From CAYNST01 sp964399955 (GTDB lineage Bacteria > Pseudomonadota > Gammaproteobacteria > Pseudomonadales > Cellvibrionaceae): a stretch of DNA of 21,877 bases. Shown one piece after another: positions 13,075 to 20,391 of the stretch (the first letter of the stretch is position 1; every line of letters begins with the position of its first letter). The stretch is from NCBI GenBank assembly GCA_964399955.1, contig CAYNST010000051.1, forward strand, positions 1 through 21,877, given 5' to 3'. Below the pieces are notes generated by a model. It made no database searches, was not told where the DNA came from, and saw nothing but the letters and a program-made list of their open reading frames with translations. The translations under genes and the position numbers were made by a program.

Positions 13075-15744
13075 TCAATCAAATTGCAGGCGATAGCTGC
13101 GGTAGAGCATGTATCCACTCAAGCCTACAAAAAGCCCCATTGAAAGCCCCACAGCCAGAACACCGCTTAGCCCCACAACTTCCAATAAGTCTTTGATGGG
13201 CAGTACCAGCTTGTGCATGACAAACAAGGGAAAAGCCAGCAGGCCAAAACATGCCAGCACATTGAGCAAGCGAGCTGCAACAGACGGCATCCGGTGATAG
13301 TAGTTGAGCAGCCGATCCATTCCCACCAACAGCAACACACACACGCCAAAATAAAACAGCCATTTCCAGGACTGGACGGTATCGCCCGGCCAGATGAACC
13401 AACTGGCCGCGTTTCCGGTTATGTCCGACAGCAACCAGGCACAGAGTATGGTGGCAACCCCCAGCCAAATCGCCGCAGGCATTGTAAGTGAAAACTGCTT
13501 GCTGCCTGAGAGCGCGATACCCACTCCCAGACCAAGAAACACTCCACTGGTCATATTGAAATAGCTGTACTTGGCGGCAATCAACAGCTTGCCCAGCTCG
13601 ATGAAACCTTCAGCAGGCACTGCAGTCAGGGGAGCCATGAATCTGAGGTAGAAAAGGTGCAGCAGCAGTGCGCCAATCAACGCCGCAAGCACCGGCGCCC
13701 GGCTGGCTTTCAATATCCAAAACCAGAAATACAGGCTCAAGGTGGCCAACAGGTAATAGCTCAGGACGTTGTAGAAGCTGTTGGCCACCTGGGTAATATT
13801 TTGCACGCCGTCAGTGACATGCCGCTGAAGCAACTCCGCACCAGCCAACAGCAAAATACCGCAAAACAACACACTGAAAATTGGCCAGATCAAACCTCGG
13901 ACGCGGGTGGGCGACCTGCAGTAGAGTGGGTAGACGCTGTAACCCATGGCGAGACCGTACATAATGGCAAAGCCGGGAGTGCCAAACGAAAAAACGGGCG
14001 CCAACAGGCTCCAAAGGCCCGCCATGGACTCTGGAAGACGCTGGAATAACCCCTCCGCCCAATGAGCAAAGATAACCAACAACACCAGTAAGCCGCGCAC
14101 CACCTTGATGCTGAGCGCATCCTTCAGCGCGCGAGCTCTTGGCAGGGTGAGATCCGGCTGTTTTGCCCGCGCCTGCGTCAGCTGCTGTTCTGCCAAAACA
14201 ATCTCGGCGATGGACTTGCCCTGCAGTATGCCCCGACAAGTTGTTTCGGGTATGCCCAGCCGCTTCATTTTGACTATGGCGGAGATAGCCGTCAGCGAGT
14301 CGCCACCCAAATCCAGAAAGCTTTCGTCAACCTCAAGGGTCTCCAGATTTAGAAGGTCCTTCCACAGTTGAACAAGCTCTTGCTCTCTCGCCGACAAACC
14401 CGGGGGCAATGCAGGGCTGACTGTGGCAGCAGCAGACTTTTGCTTGCTTAGCGCCTGCTGCGCAACGTATAGCTGGGTTAGCTCCTTGCGCTTGACTTTG
14501 CCCGTCGGCGTAATGGGCAGCAGGTCAACCTGCATCAGTTTGAGCGATTTACCGGGTGTAACGTTCAGCTCAGCCAGTGCTTGTACTGCGGCGGCTTCAA
14601 GCGATGCGCTGTGTGCTGCCAGCTCGCCGGTGTAGCAGACAAGAACACTCTGCCCGCGCAGGGCATCCGGGATGCGGCAGCAGGCAAAGCCCTGTTTCAG
14701 CCCTGAGATGCTTCGCACTCGGTTTTCAAGATCATCTGGAGAAATTTTTACGCCACCGCAATTGATAACGTCGTCCGCCCTCCCCTTGTATTTGAGATAG
14801 CCTCCGTGCAACTCGCCCAGGTCTCGGGTGACCAGCCATCCTGCAGCGTCCACCAAGGAGTCCCTGCGGCCCTCGTTCAGGCAATAACCCGCCACCAAAG
14901 ATCCGCGAATAGCAATACAGCCGTCCGCCGTTATTTTTATTTGCGTATCCCCTACCGGGCAGCCAACCGACTCAAGTGCGCAAAAAGCGTCTTCTTTATG
15001 TATCTGCAAAAAGGTTGCGCGTGACGCTTCAGTCAAACCATAGTGCTGCACAATGACGGCGTTGGGGAAGAGCGCTTTCAAGCGCAGTTTTTCCTCGGCG
15101 CTCATATATTGGCTGCCAATTTCTATCCATTTCACGCGTCGGGTTTCTTCTCCAAATATCTCTTCACAGTCAAAGAGCACCCGCCACAGACTTGGCACCG
15201 CCGAAATGGCATTTATCTGTTGCTCAAGCAACATGTTTTTTATTTCCAGCGGATTAAATCCTTGCGGTGGAATAAAAAATTTGCCACCTACAGTTGCCAC
15301 CGCCCTGCACCGACCAAATCCAAAAGAGTGATACACGGGAACCCCCACGTACTCTTTTATCGAGCTATCCATGTGCATGACGCTGTTGAGTCGCTCAACC
15401 ATGTCGGCGAGGTTGGCATGGGTGATCAGTATGCCTTTCGGCTTACCCTCTGTACCTGAGGTGAACGCGATCTGCGCCACCTCGTCGGAGAAGTCTGGCT
15501 TGAAGGGCAAGCTCGCCCAGCCGCCGGCGGAGTCAGGATCAATTGTTTCACTGAGGTGCATCGTGGACAACAGGGCCGGGTCCTCCGAGCCCTTGAGTAT
15601 CACTACCGGTATTTTTCGTGACAGGCATGAAAATACCGTTTCGATGAATCCCACTGAGTTTTTGGCGACCACCCCAAAAAAGGCGGCATCCATGACGCTG
15701 GCAGTGCCCTTCCGGCCCACAGCACCCAATTTAACGACTTTCAT
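13075..15744 (-). CDS. Adenylation - carrier protein - membrane acyltransferase-like fusion
   Basis: Protein of 889 residues in three parts. Residues 1 to about 430 are an ANL-type adenylation domain: A3 TSGTEGKPKG (95-104), YGLTEAS (235-241), TRDLGE (306-311), GRADDVINCGG (321-331) and the catalytic lysine in PTGKVKRK (K416). It would activate an acid as acyl-AMP. Residues about 450-525 are a carrier domain with LGGDS, phosphopantetheine site S483. From about 545 on there are roughly ten membrane segments opening with KVVRGLLVLLVIFAHW, which resembles the start of acyltransferase family 3, with a candidate catalytic His at 561. No condensation or thioesterase domain is present. By analogy with DltA-DltC-DltB, it may activate, carry and transfer one acyl group at the membrane. 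The substrate and acceptor are unknown. The N-terminus before A3 (94 residues) is shorter than usual. AGGGA lies 8 bases before the ATG. Confidence 0.85.
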   Translation of the reverse strand: MKVVKLGAVGRKGTASVMDAAFFGVVAKNSVGFIETVFSCLSRKIPVVILKGSEDPALLSTMHLSETIDPDSAGGWASLPFKPDFSDEVAQIAFTSGTEGKPKGILITHANLADMVERLNSVMHMDSSIKEYVGVPVYHSFGFGRCRAVATVGGKFFIPPQGFNPLEIKNMLLEQQINAISAVPSLWRVLFDCEEIFGEETRRVKWIEIGSQYMSAEEKLRLKALFPNAVIVQHYGLTEASRATFLQIHKEDAFCALESVGCPVGDTQIKITADGCIAIRGSLVAGYCLNEGRRDSLVDAAGWLVTRDLGELHGGYLKYKGRADDVINCGGVKISPDDLENRVRSISGLKQGFACCRIPDALRGQSVLVCYTGELAAHSASLEAAAVQALAELNVTPGKSLKLMQVDLLPITPTGKVKRKELTQLYVAQQALSKQKSAAATVSPALPPGLSAREQELVQLWKDLLNLETLEVDESFLDLGGDSLTAISAIVKMKRLGIPETTCRGILQGKSIAEIVLAEQQLTQARAKQPDLTLPRARALKDALSIKVVRGLLVLLVIFAHWAEGLFQRLPESMAGLWSLLAPVFSFGTPGFAIMYGLAMGYSVYPLYCRSPTRVRGLIWPIFSVLFCGILLLAGAELLQRHVTDGVQNITQVANSFYNVLSYYLLATLSLYFWFWILKASRAPVLAALIGALLLHLFYLRFMAPLTAVPAEGFIELGKLLIAAKYSYFNMTSGVFLGLGVGIALSGSKQFSLTMPAAIWLGVATILCAWLLSDITGNAASWFIWPGDTVQSWKWLFYFGVCVLLLVGMDRLLNYYHRMPSVAARLLNVLACFGLLAFPLFVMHKLVLPIKDLLEVVGLSGVLAVGLSMGLFVGLSGYMLYRSYRLQFD

Positions 15745-16313
15745 AGATGAGTTCCCTATGAGCTGCGGACCCTTGTGCTCTCATGCGCTGCGGCGTCGGC
15801 TGTAAGTCAGCCGCAACCTGCAACGCAATTGGGAAGCGCCATGACTGGGAATCATGCCGCCCGATGAACAATAATCCGCTGTTATTATTAAATTTGTTGG
15901 ATCTCTTGTTAAGTAATTTCACCACACAGCTTTATAGTCAGATGGAGACGCCGCTCCACTCTAAACCGGCTAGCAACAAACCTGCCACAACGTCACCGCG
16001 TGTTGCTCCTGGCCACCACAAAACCGTGGCCAACGGCAAAAATCCAAGCTTGCTCGCAAAACAGGCGCAGGGAGTGCTATTCCAGCCGCCATTTTCATAC
16101 GCATTCAGATTGATCAGCTTGAGAGGAGAGGCAGGAGCAAAGAGCGGGGGCCGTGGTGGAGCATCATCCGCAGCAAAAGTGTTAAAGATTTCGACGGCGG
16201 CACATCACGCTCATAGAGGTCATTCCCAACCACGGGTGAAGCAGCAGGGCGGGTATTCGCAAATTGGCAGCCAGTGACTATGCTTTCCTTACCAGCAACG
16301 TCGGCCTTGGTTC
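15745..16313. other. Intergenic region, no convincing gene
   Basis: About 570 bases upstream of both the fusion gene (minus) and the small membrane protein (plus). It contains the minus-strand promoter described separately, an AT-rich patch at 15865-15915, and a perfect TGGCCAC/GTGGCCA hairpin (16010-16016 with 16026-16032) of unknown role. A 164-codon open frame on the plus strand (15783-16277) has a composition unlike a protein and no family features, so I do not call it. Confidence 0.6.
15884..15912 (-). promoter_or_regulatory. Probable promoter of the adenylation/acyltransferase gene
   Basis: Minus-strand TTAACA (15907-15912), a 17-base spacer and AATAAT (15884-15889), each one base from the sigma70 consensus. 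The transcript would have a leader of about 130 bases. The adjacent AATAA/TTATT inverted repeat around the -10 could be an operator, but this is speculative. Confidence 0.55.
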
Positions 16314-16706
16314 ATGCAGAAACTACCTTTGTGCTTTACATCCGGCTGCATTGGCGGCGCAGCCTACGGCCTGACCGTCTGGGCTTGCGGTTATTATGGC
16401 CTTGCCCACTCCCTGGGGGTGTCTATCGCGCCAACGCTCTCCCCGCACTGGCTCTACCCGCTGATCGTCTGGGGCGGGATCTGGGGGCTTGCCTTTCTGT
16501 TGCCGATCCTGCGCAGTAACTTGTTCGTCAAAGCCCTGGTGCTTAGTTTATTGCCAAGTCTGGTACAGCTGCTGGTCATTTACCCCTTCAAGACCCGGTA
16601 CGGCATCGCGGGCCTGGGCTTGGGCTCCTTAACACCTGTGCTGGTGCTTCTCTTCAACGCCAGCTGGGCGATAGTTACGGCTACAGCCATCAAGTTGCTG
16701 CGGTGA
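16314..16706 (+). CDS. Small four-helix membrane protein, unknown function
   Basis: A 130-residue hydrophobic protein with four likely transmembrane segments (about 6-31, 45-66, 71-92 and 103-128). It has short polar loops, a positively charged end (IKLLR), and a central LLPSLVQLLVIYPF motif followed by GLGLGSLTPVLVLLFN. I do not recognise the family, although the pattern resembles small uncharacterised membrane proteins of gammaproteobacteria. The ATG at 16314 lacks a clear Shine-Dalgarno, and an in-frame stop lies just upstream at 16275. It stands alone between two non-coding stretches; neighbours give no hint of function. The regular hydrophobic pattern makes it more likely real than a chance frame. 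Confidence 0.65.
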   Translation: MQKLPLCFTSGCIGGAAYGLTVWACGYYGLAHSLGVSIAPTLSPHWLYPLIVWGGIWGLAFLLPILRSNLFVKALVLSLLPSLVQLLVIYPFKTRYGIAGLGLGSLTPVLVLLFNASWAIVTATAIKLLR

Positions 16707-16893
16707 CTCCGGGGCCATAGCCGCTCCAGACCACAACAGTCATCGCCGCCTCTACCACTCCTCAAGCCGACAGGCGCAGCCTGGGCTCACCGGGCGCCAT
16801 CATTGATCACAGTTACAAGCGTGCCATTCAGCCCTCCTGGCGCCCTATCTGTGTCGGCAGTCGGAGTAGCGGCGCTGACGTCAAGCATTGCAA

Positions 16894-17006
16894 GCAGCAT
16901 TTCGCGCCATAATTGCCTTATTTCTCAGCTTGTTCGTCTTTTAAGGCAACTTTCGGGTAAGCTGCGCTCCTCCAGACATAGTTGCCTTAGAAGGCGCAAA
17001 TGCTGC
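16894..17006. repeat. Imperfect 113-bp palindrome with TTGCCTTA octamers
   Basis: Outer arms GCAGCATTTCGCGCC (16894-16908) and GGCGCAAATGCTGC (16993-17006) pair over 14 bases with one bulge. Inside are TTGCCTTA (16913-16920), its inverted copy TAAGGCAA (16942-16949) and a third direct copy (16982-16989), so the middle copy could pair with either side. There is no U-run after it and no coding frame. It may be a small repeat element, a structured RNA or a protein-binding array. Confidence 0.6.
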
Positions 17007-17085
17007 GCAAACAACCCTGAAGAGTGAAGCCGGTCTCATAATTCCGAATTGCTCTAAAAATAGCCAGGTTCCATACGCTTTTTAA

Positions 17086-17115
17086 TTGAATCAACCGTAT
17101 TTTATCTCCTAAGAT
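17086..17115 (+). promoter_or_regulatory. Possible promoter of the cytochrome lipoprotein gene
   Basis: TTGAAT (17086-17091), an 18-base spacer and TAAGAT (17110-17115), four of six matches each, in the most AT-rich part of the upstream region. The leader would be about 145 bases. Confidence 0.35.
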
Positions 17116-17265
17116 GCAGAGTCTTCTCCCTTCATTCATGTGCAGGGCCTCTTCGAAGGTGCCTGAAACTATTCGACGGTGCTTTGCCTCTTACCAAATT
17201 CAATTCAGTTTCACCACACTCTAAACCAGTAGTTCAAGTTGTACGGCCATATAGGGAACAAGCAT

Positions 17266-20200
17266 ATGCCAATAAACCACCATCTGCCCGGATTTGCTCG
17301 GGCCACAAAACTAGCCGGGTTGCTGATATCAGCAAGCGCGCTGTACGCGTGCGGGGGCAGTAGTGACGAACCCCCAGTTGATGAGACCAGCTCAAGCAGC
17401 TCATCCAGCAGCTCTTCGTCATCATCCAGCTCCAGCAGTTCGTCCAGCTCCAGCGGGTCACCCGATACCGGCAGCTCCTCCAGCTCCAGCAGCTCATCGG
17501 GCGCCCCTGCAATGCCGACGGCGTTGCGCATACAGGCGCAGGATTACGTGCGCTTCAACGAGATTGATCCCGCGCGCGAAGGCGCCATGTCTGGGCCCTG
17601 CGCCGAAGGCGATGTGGATCTGGTTGAAACCACTGACCAGGATGGCACCTGTGCCATCGGCTATGTCTATGCGGGTGAGTGGGTGGAGTACGACCTGACC
17701 GGCATTCAACCCGGTGTCTACGACATGGTGCTGCGCACCGCGTCCGCAACCGCAGGCCAGGTGATTGAAGTGCTCGTGGACGGCAATGCCGTAGGTCAAT
17801 CCACCAGCCTCGGCGGCGGCTGGGAGACGTTCAACGACCAGACCATCGACAACGTGGCCATTCGCGCCAGCAACGTCACCGTGCGCCTATCTTTCACCAG
17901 CGGCGAGCAGAACCTGAATTACTTCGAACTGCAGCCCACCAACGAGCCTCTGCCTTCCAGCTCAAGCAGCTCCAGCTCGTCGTCCAGCAGCTCCAGCTCT
18001 TCTTCAAGCAGCTCCAGCTCGGGCGAGCCACTGCCAAGCTCTTCTTCAAGCAGCTCCAGCTCGTCTTCCAGCTCAAGCAGCTCTTCATCTTCCAGCTCGT
18101 CGGGTAGTGTCGAGATGGGTGGAGATGCCGCCAACGGTACTGTGTTGTTTGCCGCGCAGTGCGCCAGCTGCCATAACGACAACATGGATGGTACTTTTGT
18201 CGGGCCTTTCCCATTCAGTGTGGCAAACTTCTCCTACGCGGATGAAGCGGAGCTGGCTACTTATATTCATGAGCAGATGCCTGCGTTTGGCGGAGCCGCT
18301 GCCTGCGAAGATGAGTGTGCTGAAGATACCGCCGCTTATTTGTGGTCCTACCGTGACGGCTCAGGCTCTAGCAGTTCCTCGTCTTCAAGCTCCAGCTCAT
18401 CCAGCAGCTCATCCAGCTCTTCGGGCGGTGGCATGGGTATGGTCAGCTACAGTGACTTCACACCCAATGCTGCAGCCGGTGAGACGCTCTACACTGAGCA
18501 GCGGTGCCAAGGTTGTCATGGCGACCCACAATTCTTTGAGAGTCAAACCGACGAAGAACTGTTCCGCGCCACTCATGACACCATGCCTTTGGGCATGTCC
18601 GATGCCTGTGTTGGACAATGCGCTGCCGATATCACTGCCTACATCCGTCAGCAGGTCGACTCGGTTGTTACAATCTCCTGCAACGCGGACAACCCTGTCA
18701 CTTACGGCGCACGAAACCTGAAGCTACTGAGTGCCCATGAGTATAAAAACTCTTTGGTAGACCTGGGCCTGGCCGCAGAGAGTGACATAACCGACGCCGA
18801 CGTTCCAAGTGATGAGACCCTGACACGCAGCGGCTATGCTGTGCAGGCAAGCACCATCGTCAGCAACAACAGAATGCAAACCTACTCCCTGACTGCGGAG
18901 AAACTGGCTCCCGGCGCGGCTGAGCGTGTGGGTGCCGGCTGTAACTCGGAAGCACAATGCTTAGAGCGCTTTATGCCCATTGCCGAGCGTTTGTTCCGCC
19001 GTCCGCTGGCCGAGGATGAAACCGCCCTTTACCGCGACATATTCGAAGAGTTTGGTGCGGAAGATGGCCTGGTGGTGGCGCTGACGGCTGCCATGAGCGC
19101 CCCTCAGTTCCTGTACCGCTCCGAAGCGGGTGTGCCGGTCGCGGAAGCCATGACCAATCCGGCCTATGGGTTGCAGAACGTGGCCGCGCTGGCTGAAGCT
19201 GACGCCAATGCCTACGTGCTGGACTCCTATGAGTTTGCTGCAGCGCTGGCCTACATGTACACCGGCAGCACGCCGGACGACATGCTGCACCAGGCCGCCG
19301 CAACTAACAGCCTGTCCACTGAGGCGCAGATTGACGCGCAGATCGAGCGTATGCTGAACACGCCACGAGGCCAGGAGCACATGGGCCGCTTTGCTGGTAC
19401 CTGGATGCGCTCCGCTGACGTTCTGCGCGCCAATCGTCCCGATCATCCGGATTTTACTGACGAAGTGAAAGCCGATATGGCCGAAGAAGTGCGTCAGCTG
19501 TTCCGACACATCTTCTACAACGACGACGTGCCGTTTGAAGACTTCTACGGCGGCGACTACGCCATGCTTAACCGCAACCTGGCAGACTTTTACGACATTC
19601 GCTCCTATAGCGGCAACGGCTGGCAGCCCACCCCGGCGCCGAACCGCGGCGGCGTGATCACCACTGGCGCGTTTATGGCGGCCAATGCCGGTCCAGACAA
19701 GTCGGGCCCTATCCTCCGGGCGGTAGACATTCGTGAACTGATGCTGTGTCACCATATTGATCCGCCACCGGACAATCTGGCCGCAGACCGTGCGCGACAG
19801 CTTGAAGAAGTCACTGCACTGGAAGAATCCGGCACCTTGACCAGCCGCAGGCATTTCGAAATCATCACTGACGCTCCGGCCTGTGCTTCCTGCCATGAGA
19901 CCATCATCAACCCGTTGATGGGTATTGATGACTTTGACCAGGTTGGCCGCTTCCGCGAGACCATGCGCGGTTTGGGCCCCAACGGCATGGAAGGTTTGCC
20001 GATTGACGCGAGTGGTCAGCTGATTGGCACTGCCTCACCCCGAGGCACTGACGTTATAGAGTTCAACGGGTCTAAAGACCTGGGCCAGAAGATTGCTACT
20101 CTGCCTGCAACCCGTGAGTGCCTGATCGTCAATGCCTTCCGCTACACCACCGGAATGCCTCTGGACCCCAACGCGGTTTACCAGATCAGCGGTGTAGCAG

Positions 20201-20346
20201 CGGAACCTCTTTTGACAGAAGAGCAAGTTGAAGATTTTGCCTGCGCCAAAGACCTGCTGGTTGACGAGTACGTCTCCAGTAACAGCAACGTCAAAGAAGT
20301 CTTCAAGAAAATTGGCACACTGGAGCTTGTGCGCTTCCGCAAATAG
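17266..20346 (+). CDS. Poly-Ser lipoprotein: CBM-like module, two cytochrome c domains, DUF1587/1595/1592/1588/1585 core
   Basis: A 1026-residue exported lipoprotein with lipobox LYAC. In order: poly-Ser linkers; a jelly-roll carbohydrate-binding-like module (about 83-225, IQAQDYVRF to LNYFELQ, CBM6-like); two poly-Ser tracts; cytochrome c domain 1 (CASCH 299-303); poly-Ser; cytochrome c domain 2 (CQGCH 414-418). The planctomycete-type set follows: PSD3/DUF1587 (from about 480), PSD5/DUF1595 (567-622), PSD4/DUF1592 (653-778), PSCyt3/DUF1588 (795-899, with a third CASCH at 873-877) and PSD2/DUF1585 (939-967). It is probably a multi-haem redox protein at the cell surface that may touch polysaccharide. 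Reaction and partner are unknown. The ATG at 17266 is preceded by AGGGA at 8 bases; a TTG 9 codons earlier is less likely. The DUF1552 gene follows 45 bases downstream. Confidence 0.9.
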   Translation: MPINHHLPGFARATKLAGLLISASALYACGGSSDEPPVDETSSSSSSSSSSSSSSSSSSSSSSGSPDTGSSSSSSSSSGAPAMPTALRIQAQDYVRFNEIDPAREGAMSGPCAEGDVDLVETTDQDGTCAIGYVYAGEWVEYDLTGIQPGVYDMVLRTASATAGQVIEVLVDGNAVGQSTSLGGGWETFNDQTIDNVAIRASNVTVRLSFTSGEQNLNYFELQPTNEPLPSSSSSSSSSSSSSSSSSSSSSSGEPLPSSSSSSSSSSSSSSSSSSSSSSGSVEMGGDAANGTVLFAAQCASCHNDNMDGTFVGPFPFSVANFSYADEAELATYIHEQMPAFGGAAACEDECAEDTAAYLWSYRDGSGSSSSSSSSSSSSSSSSSSSGGGMGMVSYSDFTPNAAAGETLYTEQRCQGCHGDPQFFESQTDEELFRATHDTMPLGMSDACVGQCAADITAYIRQQVDSVVTISCNADNPVTYGARNLKLLSAHEYKNSLVDLGLAAESDITDADVPSDETLTRSGYAVQASTIVSNNRMQTYSLTAEKLAPGAAERVGAGCNSEAQCLERFMPIAERLFRRPLAEDETALYRDIFEEFGAEDGLVVALTAAMSAPQFLYRSEAGVPVAEAMTNPAYGLQNVAALAEADANAYVLDSYEFAAALAYMYTGSTPDDMLHQAAATNSLSTEAQIDAQIERMLNTPRGQEHMGRFAGTWMRSADVLRANRPDHPDFTDEVKADMAEEVRQLFRHIFYNDDVPFEDFYGGDYAMLNRNLADFYDIRSYSGNGWQPTPAPNRGGVITTGAFMAANAGPDKSGPILRAVDIRELMLCHHIDPPPDNLAADRARQLEEVTALEESGTLTSRRHFEIITDAPACASCHETIINPLMGIDDFDQVGRFRETMRGLGPNGMEGLPIDASGQLIGTASPRGTDVIEFNGSKDLGQKIATLPATRECLIVNAFRYTTGMPLDPNAVYQISGVAAEPLLTEEQVEDFACAKDLLVDEYVSSNSNVKEVFKKIGTLELVRFRK
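17389..17499 (+). repeat. Poly-serine coding tracts 1 and 2 (22 and 9 Ser)
   Basis: Uninterrupted Ser codons at 17389-17454 (22) and 17473-17499 (9), separated by GSPDTG. AGC, TCC, TCA, TCG and TCT are mixed, so the tract is kept at protein level and is not a pure DNA slippage repeat. It links the lipid anchor to the CBM-like module. Confidence 0.95.
17956..18102 (+). repeat. Poly-serine tracts 3 and 4 (22 + 22 Ser)
   Basis: Two 22-Ser tracts (17956-18021 and 18037-18102), each preceded by EPLP. This is a duplicated linker of about 27 residues per unit. Codons differ between the copies, so the duplication is old or was built by repeated slippage and drift. It joins the CBM-like module to cytochrome domain 1. 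Confidence 0.95.
18367..18423 (+). repeat. Poly-serine tract 5 (19 Ser)
   Basis: Nineteen consecutive Ser codons followed by GGGMGM, linking cytochrome c domain 1 to domain 2. Confidence 0.95.
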
Positions 20347-20391
20347 CGGAAGCAGCACCCGGTATCCGACAGATTGCTCAGGAATATGCAA

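Larger units (their letters stand above)
16707..17265. other. Intergenic region before the cytochrome lipoprotein gene
   Basis: About 560 bases without a convincing gene. It holds an imperfect palindrome (16894-17006) and an AT-rich promoter-like stretch at 17035-17115, both listed separately. A 74-codon plus-strand frame (16803-17027) runs through the palindrome and has no protein-like features. Confidence 0.6.

Noticed and set aside
15783..16277. Plus-strand 164-codon open frame in the intergenic region
   Set aside because: Composition changes along its length, there is no Shine-Dalgarno and no domain, and it runs across the promoter of the divergent gene.
16894..17006. Integron attC site
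   Set aside because: The palindrome lacks the conserved RYYYAAC/GTTRRRY ends, and no integrase or cassette array is nearby.
17211..18185. Minus-strand frames rich in Glu, Leu and Asp opposite the poly-Ser tracts
   Set aside because: They are the complement of AGC/TCC serine codons (GCT/GGA and shifted CTGGAG), not real acidic proteins.
17389..18423. Short repeated units resembling a CRISPR or minisatellite
   Set aside because: The repeats are in-frame serine codons of one protein with irregular codon order. There are no fixed repeats with unique spacers.
18961..19896. Minus-strand 311-codon open frame opposite the DUF1592 region
   Set aside because: The sense strand carries conserved PSD5/PSD4/PSCyt3 motifs. 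The antisense frame has none.
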